In this document: positions 1 through 14,502 of the stretch, in pieces
Position numbering within the stretch: the first letter of the stretch is position 1
Layout of the letters: the number at the start of each line of letters is the position of its first letter
NCBI RefSeq assembly: GCF_041146795.1
Contig: NC_135176.1
Coordinates: 15,741,286-15,805,285 of the forward strand
Origin: Maylandia zebra
Lineage: Eukaryota; Chordata; Actinopteri; Cichliformes; Cichlidae
Length of the DNA stretch: 64,000 nucleotides
Reading direction: 5' to 3'
Notes under the pieces: generated by a model
Told to the model about the DNA's origin: nothing
Database searches by the model: none
What the model saw: the letters and a program-made list of their open reading frames with translations, nothing else
Program-made: the position numbers and the translations under genes

Positions 1-3000
1 CTGAGGTAATGCTGTGTGAGCGTACAGCAGACAAGGAGCATGAATTTATAATTTTTTTTCCACTGCTGTTAGGGAACCTAAAGGAGCATAAACAGCTCCT
101 GCTAATACAAATGGTCTGAATTAGTCTCATTCTTGTTCAGGAACATGAGTGTGGATGGAGGAAATTGGGGAGGGGAGGGAGGTGGCAGGGCGGAGCGGGG
201 GAAGTGCTGCGTGTTGGTGATGAGGCTTGAAAAGAGATGAAGCCGTGCGGGGGGAGGACTAGAGAGTGAGAGTTAAACGCAAAGAGAATTGGAATGAATG
301 ATGACAAGATCTACTCCTTTTTCCCCCACATCTGTTTTGTCCTCATTGTCGGAATTCGATGGGCATCGCCTCACGACCCAAACTTTGCAGCAGTCAGACG
401 TTTCACATTCAAATAACAAGGAAATTTTAACATCTGATGATGGATTGGCAGTTTGGAAATTAGCTAATGTTGCTGGTGAAAGCTCACCTGATTTTCTGTC
501 AGGCAGCAGTATGAATGAATAATGAGCCAGCTCAACATACAGAGTCGTTTAGAACGGAAGGAGACACAGTTCAGAAGATGAAGCGAATATTTGTGATAAT
601 CAAACCAAAGCAAATCCAGTGTTGGGCTCCACAAGATTTGATAAAACTGTAGCAGGAATTTGATCAAATCTACAGTGAAAGTCAAATGTTTTTCCCCCCT
701 CTGTTGTTGTCATTTTTTATGAGGATTTTTCCTTTTTGATTATTTGCCATGAAATGTGCTTTCCAGTTTGCCCCGATTTGCTATCACACAGGAGGGCTGA
801 GATATTCTATTAACCCTTTTAAAAGTGTCAAAGTGAGGTTGTCTTTAATTTTAGCAGTGCAGATGGTTACTGTATCATTCTAAAAATAATAACAATAACA
901 CTAAATTAATTCTTTTAGTTGACTTTTTTAAAAAAAAGCTAATATCTCCAGATCCTTTAAACAAGATAATCAAATGCTTTTTAAAGCCTTCCATTATCTA
1001 TTTATGAGTTTTAGGCATTTTCTAGGGTCACCTTGTGTCGTAGGATGTTGCGTTGGTTTTATAGTTTATTATAGACCAAATGATTCATTGAGAAAATAAT
1101 GGAAAGATTAGTCATTAATGAAAACCATAATTAGCTGCAGCTTTAGTAATTGTCTTTAGTGCATATGTGGTGTGTCTGTAGGTTTGATTATGAGTGAAAA
1201 AAAAAAAGAATGGATTAATCACACTGATGACAGCATATTTGATGCAGTTTTTTGTTTCACGCCCTACTCACAAGAAGAGGAGCAGAAGGGGTGCAGAAGG
1301 AAATATGTATACAAGATGCAGATGGCTGATTTAATCCACAGATTTGTATTTTAACTAATTACAAGAGCAACAACATCGTTGCTGCAAGTAAACCATGTCT
1401 TTTTTTGCTGCCTTTCATTAACATTTTGTTCGGCGGTTGACGTTAATTATCGGGGTGAGATCTCGAATTCGCCAGCAAGGCTGTAAAAGGTCGAATCATT
1501 TTGCAGTTTGATTCCATCGTTTCACTTTGGTTCTCACTCTCAGCAGAAGATTGCATTCCAGATTTGACAATGCAAAGCTCTCAGTAGATGCAGCTCATGA
1601 AACAATATGGCATTATAAGTACAGAGATGTGGGCTGTGATTGCAAAGCCTGTCTCTTTTGGGTTAGTGCGCATTTGTGTGTGTGTGTATGTGTGTGTGCG
1701 TGTTGCCTACAGGTGACTCATCGCACTGCAGATGACCACAATGTTTTTCTGCTGCTTGAGTGTTCGTGGCTCTCTTTCTACCTTTGCCTCTCCTATGATT
1801 CTTAGTCCCTTTCTTTACTCTATTTTTGTAGCTTCAGACCTCTTGCTATCTCCTTCCCTTTGGTGCTTTTAAGCAGCTTACAAGCCTCCAGATTACACAA
1901 TGCGGGATCCCATACAGTTCTGTGTGTGGATACTACAGACATGAAATGCAAATAAAAGAGATAAATAAAAGAAACATTTACATGTTGAGCTAAAGATCTT
2001 TGTTTTTTTTTGTGTGTGTCTCTGAGAAGGCTGGCCACTTGCAGCAGACGGTGCAGCCCAGGTATAATGAGCCATAATGTCACGTTACGATCTGATTGGC
2101 ATGGTGAGCGTCACAGAGAGGGGTGGGACAAGGGGACTGTTGACAGAGCTCGAAAAAAAGGAGCGAGGGAAATAATTATGATGGTGATGATGATGATGAG
2201 GGTAATGATGAGGGGCGATGAGCCGAAACAAAGGCAGAGTGAAAAAAAAGAGGTGTATATCTCTTTCTCTCTCTCTGTCTAACCCTCCTAGTGTCAAACT
2301 CGCATCAATCATACATTCATTTACCCCGTTCCTCTCTCTGCCTCTCAATAATACTCTCCCCTCCATTTTTTGGTCACCCAATATCACAGATTTCAAGCAC
2401 TGAAAATAATTTAAAATGTCTATTCTCTCTTGCAGTCTAAACTGTTATGCCTCTGTGATGCCAAATCTGAATGCTTACTGAGCAGAAAAGTAGCTGAGCC
2501 TCATTTGGACGGTAAAAAGGCCATCAGAAAGCCAGCATGTGCCCGTATTGACGTTTCCAAACATGACATGTAGCCATTGCTAAACTTTATTGGAAACTTA
2601 TACTTTGGTAAAAGAGGAATTATCTAAAAAATCTTCTTAAAACCTTTCAAAACAAACCAAATATAGCAGCAGGATTCAAATATACAGTGTACATCTGATA
2701 TGTTTAAGAAAAGAAATGCACAGAAAGTGAAACTGTCCACACACATGCATGTAAAAAGGTTCAAATAAGTGGCTTTCCCCCCCTTTTTATAAAAAGTGTG
2801 ATTTTTACCATCAAAATCAAAATGTACAACTATAGATTAGCCTAATCTTGAAAATACAGGCAGGAGGCCCCTCCTTACACACACACTCGCACACACACAC
2901 CCAAAAGGAGCATTTACATTGTAATTACCCCTGAGCCTCTCTCCAGGTCCCTGTGGGACCTCAGGCTGAAGACGGTCTCAGAAGAGTCCCAGTTGTCCCA

Positions 3001-3040
3001 TTGAGGAGATCATTAGCCTGGTTAGAGTAATCCACAACAG

Positions 3041-3042
<2 letters not shown>
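1..3042. other. Intergenic, no gene seen
   Basis: AT-rich sequence with short simple tracts (GA-rich stretch near 150-260, ATG/ATGATG runs near 2180-2215, a pyrimidine run near 2260-2350). The open frames here are short, lack splice context or homology I recognise, and are best read as chance. No RNA gene or transposon end could be supported. Confidence 0.6.

Positions 3043-3101
<59 letters not shown>
3043..3101. repeat. (TG)n microsatellite
   Basis: About 59 bases of uninterrupted TG dinucleotide repeat, seen directly. Likely length-polymorphic. Confidence 0.97.
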
Positions 3102-3102
<1 letters not shown>

Positions 3103-6100
3103 ACATGTGTGCCCATGCGTTAAGTGGTTGTTAAATGGACTCCATAGCCTTTAATGTCCGTGGACATTAGCTTTATTGGTGTGATCTGAAAAGTTATTTA
3201 GTGACAGCTGGGATTTCCCTCCCTCGGGATGTAGCTGCTGACAACTCATGATAGGAGACATGAATGAAAGGGGAAATAGGCGTTAAATTGAAAGACCTGG
3301 AAAACTGCCGGGAAGAAAAACACCCTGAATTAATTAAAAACAAAACAAAACCCAAAAAACACACACACAGTAACAGTAAAAAATATTTTTTACAAAAGTT
3401 ATTTGTGTCAGAGTGCTTTTCTTCCTTTACTTTAAAATTCTGCAGAACAATAAAAATAGTCTGGTTTACCTAAAAATGTGATGATTTTATTATTGTTAAT
3501 AAAAAATAACATTTTAATAAATGTTTGCTAGATTTAAGCAATTGCAAACCCACATTTTTTCAGACATTGCAGACAAAAGACAGAAATGAAACGCTGGAGA
3601 AATACACGTGCATATTTACTAGTATGCAAATGTAAGCTGTTATCTTCTTCTGGTTCTTTGTCCTGGGATCGTTTTAGTAGATGTGATTGTAGCTGTGTCT
3701 TTGTATATTTTAGGCTTTATAGACTCTGTGTCAGGGGTTATAGAGCAGCTGTGCATTTGCCTGTCTTGGCTTAGGACAGCAAACATCTGTATGCGTCGTT
3801 GTATTGTCAGATGTGCCTCTAGACTCTTTGAACCAACGTGACCTGGCCGATCAGCAGTCCCTCTCTCTGCCTTTATCTCTTTCTACCTCTCCTTTCTCTT
3901 CCCTCTGCCATTCTACTCTCACCGCAGTTGTTTGGAAAAAATTATCCTCCCTTTGCACTCGTTGCTGGAAAAGAGAGTGAGTAAAGGGGCACAGAGGGGG
4001 AGAGGGAGTGAGGGCAACTGATTGCTCCTATTGTTTAAGAGTGAGGCTTGCTGCCTCTTAGGGGATAATTGGCACACAAGGAGGGTAATGTGTTTGGACA
4101 GGAAAGAGGAGTCAAAAAAAAAAAGGAAAAAAAGAGTGGGGAAATTAAAAGGAACGTGGCCCTTATGCCACAATGAGAGGATGCAGTGGATCAGTTAAAT
4201 CTGAAACATTTGAAATTAAATTTGAACCAGTGAAAGCAGCATATTCTGAAATCGGTATTTCATTTATTCTTTTTTTGCCCTGGAGCTCTTTTCTCTTTCA
4301 CATGTTTTTTTCTTTAATTTCTTTTTTTTTTACTGCCACATCAAAGTACAAAGAGGCCTTGGAATCAAATTTCCCCACAGTTTCCTGTTGGATGAAATAT
4401 AACAGAGAAGGAAAATAGTATATTTAATATGTTTAAACCCATGACAAACACAGGAAACCTGGAAATGATAGCTGATAGCAGGATGTTGAAATACAAAAAT
4501 AACTTCTGCTGCTTTGAGTTGCCTTTGTATTTCTGTGCAAGTCATGGCAATTTTGAAACATTATTTGTTTTTATCTGTAGACACAGAAACTGAAATCATC
4601 AGCAGCCTAGTTCTTATTAGCCTAGTTGTTGAACATATAAAAATCACTACTATTTACATTAATTACAATTTTTAATGTTTTTTTTTTACCTGCTTTAAGT
4701 CTGTAATAGAGAATCCCTGTAAATCCCTGTAAATCTACTGTATTAATGCTTTATTTACATTTAGCTTCCTCTCTTCTGATGCTTCAACAACACAAAACAA
4801 ATATTACCAGAAATACATGCAGTGAACGCTGCACGAAGCAGCTGTTGCATTTTCTTCTGTTGCCAACAGCACGCTCTGCACCCATTTCCTAATATTCATG
4901 ATGTTCTTGTTCTGTGTCTTGCTTCCATTTCTATCTACATGTGTCCTTTGTTTCTCAAAGTGGCTTATGGAAAGCAGGTGTTAAAACTTGACTCGACTAT
5001 GCAGCAGGGAACTGTGCAAACAGCTCCTTCGATGTAAAGAATGTGATATTTGGAGGGGTTTTTTTCCTCCACAGTTTTATCCTTTTAAAAAATCTCTCAG
5101 GTGTGGCATTTAAAAATAACAAGCTCTCCATGTCTTTGTCAAAACCACACAACCATGTATAATACAATGAATAAATAACAGATGATGCAGAAATCCTGCT
5201 CTTACGGGGCTGACCTTTAACCAGCAGGACAACTTGTATATCACGCTGCAGCGGCTGTGTGGTGAAAACTCTCAAGCGTGCAGGATTTTTCTGAGAGAAG
5301 AGTTTGCTTTACTGCGTCATCAAAGCCAGTCCTGCACGTCCCTCTGTATGTCTCTGTCTCTATTTCATATTCCAGTCACAGGCTGTGTGGTGCAACTGCT
5401 CAAAGGGTACGATTTTGTATTTTGGAATTCTTTATTTTTTTGGTGGTGGTGGTGGGGGTGGGATTGATAAGTTTTGTGCCTCAAGGTCTGTCTGGGATGG
5501 GGTGGCTGCACACAGTGAACGTGCATGCTCAACACGCCCATGACTGTAATCGTTTTAGCTCGATACCGCTGACAACAAAAAAGGGAATGCAGAAAAAAAA
5601 GGGAAGGGATGTAAACATTTTTACATCCAGCTTGCAAGTAAAACCCAACGATGTCATGTTTGAGGCGCTCACAGTGCGCCCTCCATCCACGTATTCCTAC
5701 GTGTTTGTGTGTCACCAATTAGGGTACTTGCAAGACTATTATTTGTGATATTATTTTGTGCAAGTGTGTGTGTGTGTGTGTAGGTGCGTGTGTGTACAGT
5801 GTGTCTAAATTGGAAGGCTGTAATTAAATGCGTAGACCTCTCCACTATCTCCTCCTCCAGCCAGCGCCAGTGACGCACAAACCGCAGCACAGCCATGAGT
5901 CATCAGGCCCCCAGGATCACCACCCCTCCTTCTATCTCTCTATCCCTGCCTCCATCCACCTCTACACAGCTCTCTATAACCCTCTCTGCCTCTCACTACA
6001 CATTCCTATGTCCCACTCTTTCTAAATTACCCACCACCCTCTACTCCCTCCGGCACATGCACGAAACCAGCCGCTTTTTTCCATGAGCACTCCTTGAGAT

Positions 6101-9100
6101 TCGTGCTCAAAATCCACCTTGATCCGACACGCTCCCGTTTATCTCTCCACATCGGGCCATCGATCTCCCTACTGCACCCCCACCACCGTCCTCTCTTCAC
6201 TCGATCTGTCTTTGCCCTCTTTATCTCCCCTGTTAACCTCTCCACGCCCACCCCTGAACCGATGGGTTATTAAGTTTGCCACAGTTGCAGGCGGTGAGGG
6301 GACAGAAGGCGACATTGGGAGGAACAAGAGCGAGAGGGACTTAAACGGGGGTAGACAAAAGAGATGGGCTCAAATTTTGAGGAGAAAGGAGTGGGAATTG
6401 GTGAGCAGAAAAGAGCAGCAGCGACAGTTCGTGCGGCGCAGAGAGCAGGGACGGCAAGTGAACAAGTAAAAGGAAACGAGGGAGCGAAAAGGGGGAGAGC
6501 GTGATTTGAGGCATTTGCCACCTGGCGTCCTGAATCATTATCTGACTCATGCTAATCTCTTATCTTCTCAGCCAAACACACGCACACAGACACACACAGA
6601 CGCGCAGATTATTTAAAAAAAAATAAAATAGTGCAAGGAGAGTCAAAGCAGCACTTTTGTGTGTCAGACAGCGAAGAAGAGAAGAGTCAGGGGGCACCGG
6701 CGCGTACGGACGAGAAACACTCAAAGGACAGAGAGGAGAGGATCTCTCTCAGCTGTCTGACGAAGTCTCCCGACGCGGGTAAAAAGGAAAAAAAGGGGAT
6801 GTTTCATTTCCATCCCTCTGAGTGTTTATGATATGGGTAGGAAGGGAGAGCATATTAAATGTATGACTCATAAATGTGCGCGCCTCTGTGCCCCACCAAC
6901 GCCCTGCAGAGAGGGTTTGCATCCACTGCTGCACGAGGGATAAAAAAAAGGCAATTTCGTGCTTTAGTTGGTGTGGTTATCCAATTAGTTACACAAAACA
7001 TGTGGCTAAGCGGATGTATGCCAACATGCTTCTGTTCCTGATAGATGTTTTATCCCCAAGAGAAACCTTCACGAATACGTAGCAAAGCTGTCTGATGAAA
7101 TATTACATTTTGAGTGCAATAGTTTTGTATTCGGCATTAGTTGTTTCAGTTTGACAGAGGGGATCCTGCACTGTTATCCTCTGAGCTGGTTATTCCGCAC
7201 ACGGATGCCGTAAGCTGTGTGTTCATTAACAAAGCCAAGCGGCTTGACTGTATAAGGGTTTCCCACAGACCAGTGTTATTTATTATCTTGCTCCAGCATG
7301 TGCACATTAATCTTCTGCACATCCTGGACACTCCTGATAAAGACACCGTCTTTTTTTCACCGTGTGAATGAACCACAAAAATGATGTGTGGAAATCTTCA
7401 TTTAGAATAGACCTTATCTGCCAAACATGCTCTAATATGGAATAATCCAGGAGTATTTCCTTTAAGAGACAAAAATAACTTGTATGCCACAAAAATCTTC
7501 CTGTCAGTTTTCAAAGTTTGGGGATAATACTAGTTGCATATATGTATATATACATGCAGGCAACACTCTCTCCTCAGCATTTATTATTCAGAATCCAAGA
7601 GCCAATGACTCAGTGTTATGGCACTACATACTACTCCATCAGAGCATCCCACATTTATTTCAAACATTTGAAATATTTATGACTTGAATTGGAAGTTGCT
7701 GAAAGCGTATTTTGAACAATGCAGACTTTTAATAGCCTATGACTGTGGAGATGACAAAAAAAAAAAGAAAAGAAAAAGGAAAAGCTTAGCAAATACTGTG
7801 GTGTAGTGATACGATCACTGTGAGTAGGATTTAAAAGATTGCCTCTAGTCTAATTTCTGGCTATATCCCACTGCCAAAGCTACACAAACAAAATGATATA
7901 CTTGATATAAAGAAAACTATTAAGATTTGCAGGAGCTAAAATAAAATTTTTATACTGAGAAATTCACCATTTCACTCCTGCTAAAGGTTGTTTTGAGGCA
8001 CAAAGGAACAACATAAATCTGAGTTAGTTTAACTTTAACTGCTTTATACTAGAGTAGATCCAAGATTCTTATTACTACTACTCATCTACTCTATGTAATA
8101 CTATGATATAGCAGCTCTGAACAAGACCAAGAAGGAATGCAATGTAATTTAACCTCTTCTGTTCTAGTTATATATGATATATAACATTTCTACAATGTTC
8201 CTAATGCCAACAAGCTAGAAATATGACCTCACTAAAATGAAAACTGTAACATCAAAGCACAATTCTAAATACCACGTTCAAGACACTAAAAGTGTTGAGA
8301 TGTGCAAATGTTTTAGACATTTAAAACAGGAATAGGATACCCTGTTATAGGTGCCTATGTCTTAATTGTAAACCAATGACAGCATAAAAGATGGACGCTA
8401 CCCTGACGTCCTGATTTGAAGCCTTGAGATGAGCATAAACTTGGGCAAAGAAAATACAATGAATCATAATTTTATGATTGAAAACTTAGAACAGAGCATA
8501 GCCCAAAATTGTAAAGACTTGATTTTTAAAGATTTCCTTTTATTTGTTTAATATGACCCAAAACGAATGACTGAATCCAGCAAAGTTGGAAAGTGTTTAC
8601 AGAGGTGATGTCAGAAACATGCTATATTATAAACTTCCATAGGACTCGAAGTCTTTTTTTGCAATCACAGCTATCACCTGATGTATACGCCCATGTTGTA
8701 TACTGTCTTTGATGGAAACATGATGTGGTGTCACTCATTGGTTTGTGGAACGCTTTTTAAAGACATAAGTTTTCAGCTAACGCTAACAAATTTGGAAAGG
8801 AAATGTAATGACTAAACTGGTGCCCAGACTTCGTGATTGACCTGTTTTTACAATTAATCACACATTGTGTCTCTTCATTTCTCAGGTAATAGCCTTAAAA
8901 TGACAAAGTATCCAGTTTGTCACTCAAAATGGCCAAACCTGCATAACTTAAAGCCTTAAAACCTTAATGCAACCTAAGCAGGGTTTGCGAGTATTTTGGA
9001 GTTATTACTACATTATTGCATGAGTATTTAGTCCACATTTGTCAGATAAGCCGACAAAATCTATCCACAGACTAACAAACATACAAAGAGCGGCTACAAT

Positions 9101-10180
9101 ACTTAAAATGATGGTTCCTGCAGCAGTGGGTGTCTCTAGCACCATTTCTTTGCCATGATAACACACATACACACAAACACAAAGGTTTTTGTTAGCTTGC
9201 TGATAAAGACACGTGTCATAAAACAGCAATATCTGCAGTTTGAATCCAGTTCGAGAACTTTGCTGCAAGTCATTCACATCACTCTTCTAATGTTTCTTTA
9301 TTCCTCTCCGCTGTCAATAAACTCTCAGATGCTTTCAAAGTTGCATAAGAAAGTATAAAAAAGGCCATTTGATTCATGTGAAAATAAAGCACTAAAACCG
9401 AAGTGTTGCATCACCGTTTTTGCTTTTTTTAAAAAAAAAATCTGCTTTTATTTATAATAATAGATGTGGAACACATGAAAAAGTGGTTATTATTGTGATA
9501 GCTGGGTTTCACTAAGTGTGTACAACAACTGCTTTGCAAATTCTTAACCAACAATACATAATGAGCCACATTATGTCCATCTTGTCCTCCTGCTGTTTCC
9601 CAATTTGTGCTGTTTAGCAGATCCTATTCTACTCCACATGTTGCTGAGCATCCTTGGATCCCATGATGATAGCTACTTATCTACCTGCAGTCAAAATGAA
9701 AGCTGCAGGTTTCCCAACTGGTTGTTATTGTCTTTTTAATAGCTGCATGTTTTCCAAGTAGTCTCCAAGGTAGACTCAACTTGTCAAATGTGCCAAATGT
9801 TTTGGAAATCATTCCTAAAGCCTCAAAGCTAAACCATTCCTATTTAACCTAATGCTCCATTTTTCTCCACAATACATGTTCATCTGAGAGTTTTTGCCCA
9901 ATATCATAATTCGTGTCCTATCAGGACATTATACCAGATCATGGAGGCAGGTGGGCATTTGTACCCTTTGTGTCAGGCGGTTGCTGAAGCATTGTGAATT
10001 CTGATGTTCCAGCAGTCTTTACAATAGTCTACCGCCTTAAAAACAAGCGTGCATCACCGTTTGCTGGTTTTAGTGTCTAAATGCAGGCTAAAACAACCCT
10101 CTGATTGTGTATTAAGTGTGTTTGCCAGTTACAGATTATGGCATCTCTCATTAGAGTGGTGACTTGAATTCACGACCCTG
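3102..10180. other. Intergenic, no gene seen
   Basis: Seven kilobases of AT-rich non-coding sequence with small CA/TG tracts (5765-5781, 6585-6600). Pyrimidine-rich at 5900-6250, purine-rich at 6290-6500. Frames up to 156 codons occur (5278-5748), but they overlap each other on both strands in low-complexity DNA and resemble no family I know. Confidence 0.55.
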
Positions 10181-10184
10181 ACTG

Positions 10185-11010
10185 ACAAACACCCTGTCCT
10201 TGTCGGTCAGGGCAAAGCAGTGTGTTCCTGTCATGACCCAGGGTGTCGGTCATGTGCCGTTGCTTGTTGTTTTCCTGTCCGGAGCTCTAGCCTCACCTCC
10301 GGGTGGAGTTCAGGGTTTCCACTTCCACCTGTCTCCACCTGCAGCTCATCATCAGCAATCAGCATGGCAGTCTTAAGGACCGGTTCAGGCCTTAATTCTT
10401 CCCCAGATCGTCAGCTAAACCATAGCTGTAAATTGGACTCCATGCTTTGTCTGTTCAAGTTTTTCTTCGTGTAAACTCATGGTCTCATTTCTCCGGTTGC
10501 TTGCACCCCTGGTTCATTCTCCACTTACTGCTGTAACTACCTGGATTTCCCCTGACACTGTTCCTTCGCTCCAGTTTACTTCCACCCCAATTCTTCCTCC
10601 CAGCTGCCTCCACACCTCCTGTGGAAAATCAGGAAACTCACTGGCCTGCCCTCTTGCTCATTGCAACCATCCACAACTTCTAGTGCCTGGGCATTCTCGT
10701 TTCACTCCCTGCTAACTTTGCCATCACCCCCAGTGAACCACCCTACCCTCAATAGCTTCTTTCCTCTACCTGCCAAGTAAGCACTCTTCTTTTATCCACC
10801 TCATCATTAAACTCTCCTGTAGTCCACTGCACTGGAAATAATGCCTCTCTCCTCCCGTTGCAGTGGATCCAGCCCCTGTGAAGTTTCCTCTGAGCCCTGC
10901 TCTGCCTTTGATAATCCCTGTGTTAAATAAAATCTGTTTAAGTTTGAATTCTTCGTGTATTGAGTCTGCTTTTGGGGCCACCTTCATACCAGCCTCTTAG
11001 CCTTTTGACA
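10185..11010 (+). mobile_element. Retroelement 3' end (Rex1-like LINE/SINE tail)
   Basis: The stretch has the look of a teleost non-LTR element 3' region: a C-rich non-coding body, an AATAAA-like tract near 10925, and the terminal segment 'gagtctgcttttggggcc' near 10965 followed by 'tttgacagt'. Related tails appear inverted at 22.44 kb and 38.78 kb in this window ('gcatttgggtgcactc' and 'caattgggtccacctcc' when reverse-complemented). No open frame survives. Family name is by recall only. Confidence 0.5.
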
Positions 11011-12504
11011 GTGCATTTTCATGCCAGAAAATGCCAGACTGACGGAACTACCATTGCAGAGGTTTTTTTCAGGAATTCAACAAGTGATTAACAAAAGTGA
11101 TAGGATTCTTCTGCCTCTTTTCTGTGGTTACAACTGAATATAACTGCAATGAACTCCTCCAACAACAGAAAGATTAGACAAACCTGCTATTCAGCCGTGT
11201 TGTTTACTTTTAAAGAGACTTGTTCTGTCAGTAAGCAGTCCGTCCAGATCAGGACAGGCACAGGATATAATGTTTCAATTACAGATAACACTCTCTGTAC
11301 GAACATAACATTAAATACATCCCTGAAGTAGCTCGGCTCTCTAAGTCTTTGACCAAGACAGCTGAGCAAAGGTCTTTTAATGCCAAGTCACAAAAATATT
11401 TATCAGCCTTGTGCATACCAAGTGCAGTGCATTTTGTCTTTTAAGAAACAACACGCGTAGCAGAAAGAAAATATAAAATATTTACGGCTCTTTGATTTAT
11501 TTATAACAGGTGGAGATTATTACATATTGTGTTAATTGACATGTAAACTTTCAAGTCTGAAATTAAGAGTATGATAAGTATAATAATATGAATTTTAGAA
11601 TGTTAAAAGTAATGAGATTTAGCAAATAAAGGCCAGAATTATTCCATATCTTTGTGCTTAGACCATCTTCATTTTCTGCTGCAAATGCTGCCTCATGGAT
11701 GCAGGCAGGCACTCAGAATGTATAGAGAAACACTCTTGGAAAACTGAAATCATAAAAATAAAATGCATGCAGCCAGAATAGAGGAGGTGATGAGCTCAAA
11801 TGATAAAGGAGAAATGAGTTTATGACAATCAGTTACATACAGAAAGCAGAGCTTTGTTTCAGGAAGATCAGTGTCTGGATTAGCAGAAGTGACAGATAAA
11901 GAAATGGAAAATTTCATTGTACACTGCTATCTGGAAAATGGATTTTGTGAATACTGAGCTAGCTGAATATAAGCTTTATTCAGTCCCTCTCTGGCTGAAT
12001 CCTTTTACACTGACAAGCTCAGGTTTTACCCCTGGCTACAATGAGGCCCTTTTTTCTGTGACACGCTCTACAGCTTGTAAAATAAAGTATGTGTACAAAG
12101 TTTAACATGGACCTGCAAAACGTGTTATTTGTCTTTTTCCCAAAGTGTTCCGAGTGGGAGCCAGTGAAATAAATGCCACCTGCTCATGAGGAGGTGCGCT
12201 TTGCCAAGATTTCATAATTTACAATGACATTTCGTGTCAAGTAAATAGTCTTTCCGCCTGTGGAGAGAAGCAAACTTTTTCTATAAGACTTCTAGTAAAG
12301 GTCTGGGCTGCTCCTGAGTTTTAGAAATTGTCGAATGCCACAAATTTTCTTGAATCAGATGCACACACCACAGAAATGTAATTGTATCTATGTATTGTAT
12401 GAATGAAGTAAAACAGTGCGGTGGCCACATTGGCGAAGTTGTGTTGTTTAAGGTACCAGTCCAGTTTCATTCAGTTCTCTAACCGGATCAGGCGCCATAT
12501 GTCT
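11011..12504. other. Intergenic, no gene seen
   Basis: AT-rich non-coding sequence. No transposon end, exon or RNA gene could be supported. Confidence 0.55.
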
Positions 12505-12783
12505 AGAAGTTGTGAGGGCGTTAGCACACCTATAGTTTGTTTACTCTGGTCCAAATCAGTTGAGAAGTTTGAAAAACTGGAGCTTTTTCCTGTGGTTTGG
12601 TTTGTCTACATACAGAGAAACGTCCAAGTGAACTGAAAGTAAAACAAAAAGTGTCTCTACAAAGCACATGACAATGTTCACTCTGCTCATTGGCCAGATG
12701 TGTCTGGGGCGGGAGCAACAAGAGTAAATGCAGGAAGAATATCCTGAGTTCTGGGCTATTGGAGAAATAAGGAATCTACAGAC

Positions 12784-14169
12784 TAGAGATGGCACGATAC
12801 CACTTTTTTATGTCCGATACCGATACCGATATCATAAATTTGGATATCTGCCGATACCGATATGAATCCGATGTAGTGTTTTTTAATCAACAACTGTTTT
12901 TTTTAAATATCTTGCTGCATTTTGTATATAAGTTCATACTCAAGTTTAAAACAACAACTACACTAAAGCTATTCTATTATACCTGTATGCAAAAAAAAAT
13001 ATTTCATAGTTCAGCAATACTGATCAATCTAATAAACTTAAACCTACACCATCCTCCCTATTCTGGTATTTTAAAGAGTACTTAGCATAAATATTAAGCA
13101 ACCTAACTAATAGGGTTCCAACTCCCAGCAACAAAAATAAATAAATAAAAAATAGGGAACCACCCCTCACGCTCCACCTCATGATGCTTAATCGACGTAA
13201 TCAACCTTAATTTGATGCAGTGTGAAAAAAAATGCACAGAAATCAATTATTTTTCAAGAAATATTAAATAGATTCAACATCTTTCTTCAACAAAATTGCA
13301 GACTGCACAGATGGTACCTTCCCAAAGGAAAAAGTACTATAGCTTACTAGGGTATATACAGTATATATATATTAGACTTAATAGTCACTATATACAGTAA
13401 TTGACTTCTATTCATTTTACATCAAATTAAAACTTTGGGTGTCAGATAATTAATTATTAAAAGCTAGACATTTTAAATGAGAATAAGAAAGAAAAGTATG
13501 TCTTTGTGCCCCCTTTTCCCTGTTCATGCCCTATCGGCCCCCCTGGCTAAACTTTGCTAGATCCGCCCCTGCACAGTTACCAGCCGTCAGCTACATAGAA
13601 AAAGCTCCTCGAATAGAAAGTAATATTAAATACATTCTAACAACAGCTTATCAAGCTTAAACGTGCTGCTGTTGTTTATCCACTGGTTTCCTCTTTCTGG
13701 TGCAAAGTGGGCCAAAAACAAACAAGAGAGACGGACTCGTGACAGAAAAGCCGATCAGCTGATCATTAACCAGTTTCATGATTGAAGTAGCAGCAAGAAG
13801 AGGCAGTCGCTTGTTAAGCTTAACGCAGGAATGCTTTACAAACATTCAGAGATGGACTTACACACTTTTTTTACTTCTCTCGGGGATAACTTTGTCGGAG
13901 ATGAAATGCCGGGTTGCTAGTGAAGCTCCAAATGCTATCCAGACCACCGACAGGTCCCGCATGCCACAGCCGCTCTATCACGTGATGCATACTACTCCGA
14001 CGTGCTAACATTCTGAGGTGAGTTACGGCGTGTTGCAAGTTTTGTGAGGTGCTTTCGTGATATTTAATGGATCGGATTACATTTTTTATTTTTCTCCGAT
14101 ATCCGATCCAGTAATTTAGGTCAGTATCGGACCGATACCGATACGTAATATCGGATCGGTCCATCTCTA
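12784..14169. mobile_element. Non-autonomous hAT-type element, 1386 bp
   Basis: The ends are inverted repeats: it starts TAGAGATGGCACGATACC and its reverse-complemented right end starts TAGAGATGGACCGATCCG. Both ends carry subterminal CCGATACCGATA-type repeats. It is flanked by a perfect 8-bp target duplication, CTACAGAC (12776-12783 and 14170-14177). The 8-bp duplication and TAGAGATG ends are characteristic of the hAT superfamily. No transposase frame is recognisable inside, so it is presumably mobilised in trans. A 'gatccgcccctgcac' segment near 13560 may be part of yet another insertion. Confidence 0.88.
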
Positions 14170-14192
14170 CTACAGACCTTGAACATCTATAG

Positions 14193-14502
14193 CATAGGTG
14201 TAAAACTCTGGCCCGCGGGCCAAATTTGGCCCGCAGCCTAATTACATTTGGCCCGCAAAGCCATACCAAATTACTATTAGAGCTGGCCTACTGGTATTAT
14301 ACAGCTAATATATATATTGTTTAGTATTAAGCTTTGCTTGTTCCATATTCAGTTTTTCAGCAAAACGTGTTTGAGTCCATAAGAAAAGATTCATTCTTAT
14401 ATCTGGAGGAATAAATATATTTCAATAAATATTAATGTTAGCCTGCGACTTTGTTACAGTTTTGAATTTTGGCCCACTGTGTATTTGAGTTTGACACCCC
14501 TG
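14193..14502. mobile_element. hAT-type MITE, 310 bp
   Basis: The right end is GAGTTTGACACCCCTG, the classic hAT CAGGGGTGTCAAACTC terminus when reversed; the left end is the decayed partner CATAGGTGTAAAACTCTGG. GGCCCGC motifs lie just inside the left end. It is flanked by a perfect 8-bp target duplication ATCTATAG (14185-14192 and 14503-14510). Too short to code for a transposase. Confidence 0.9.

Noticed and set aside
5278-5748. 156-codon open frame
   Set aside because: Overlaps several other frames in both directions, runs through low-complexity GGT/GGG sequence, and shows no domain or splice context.
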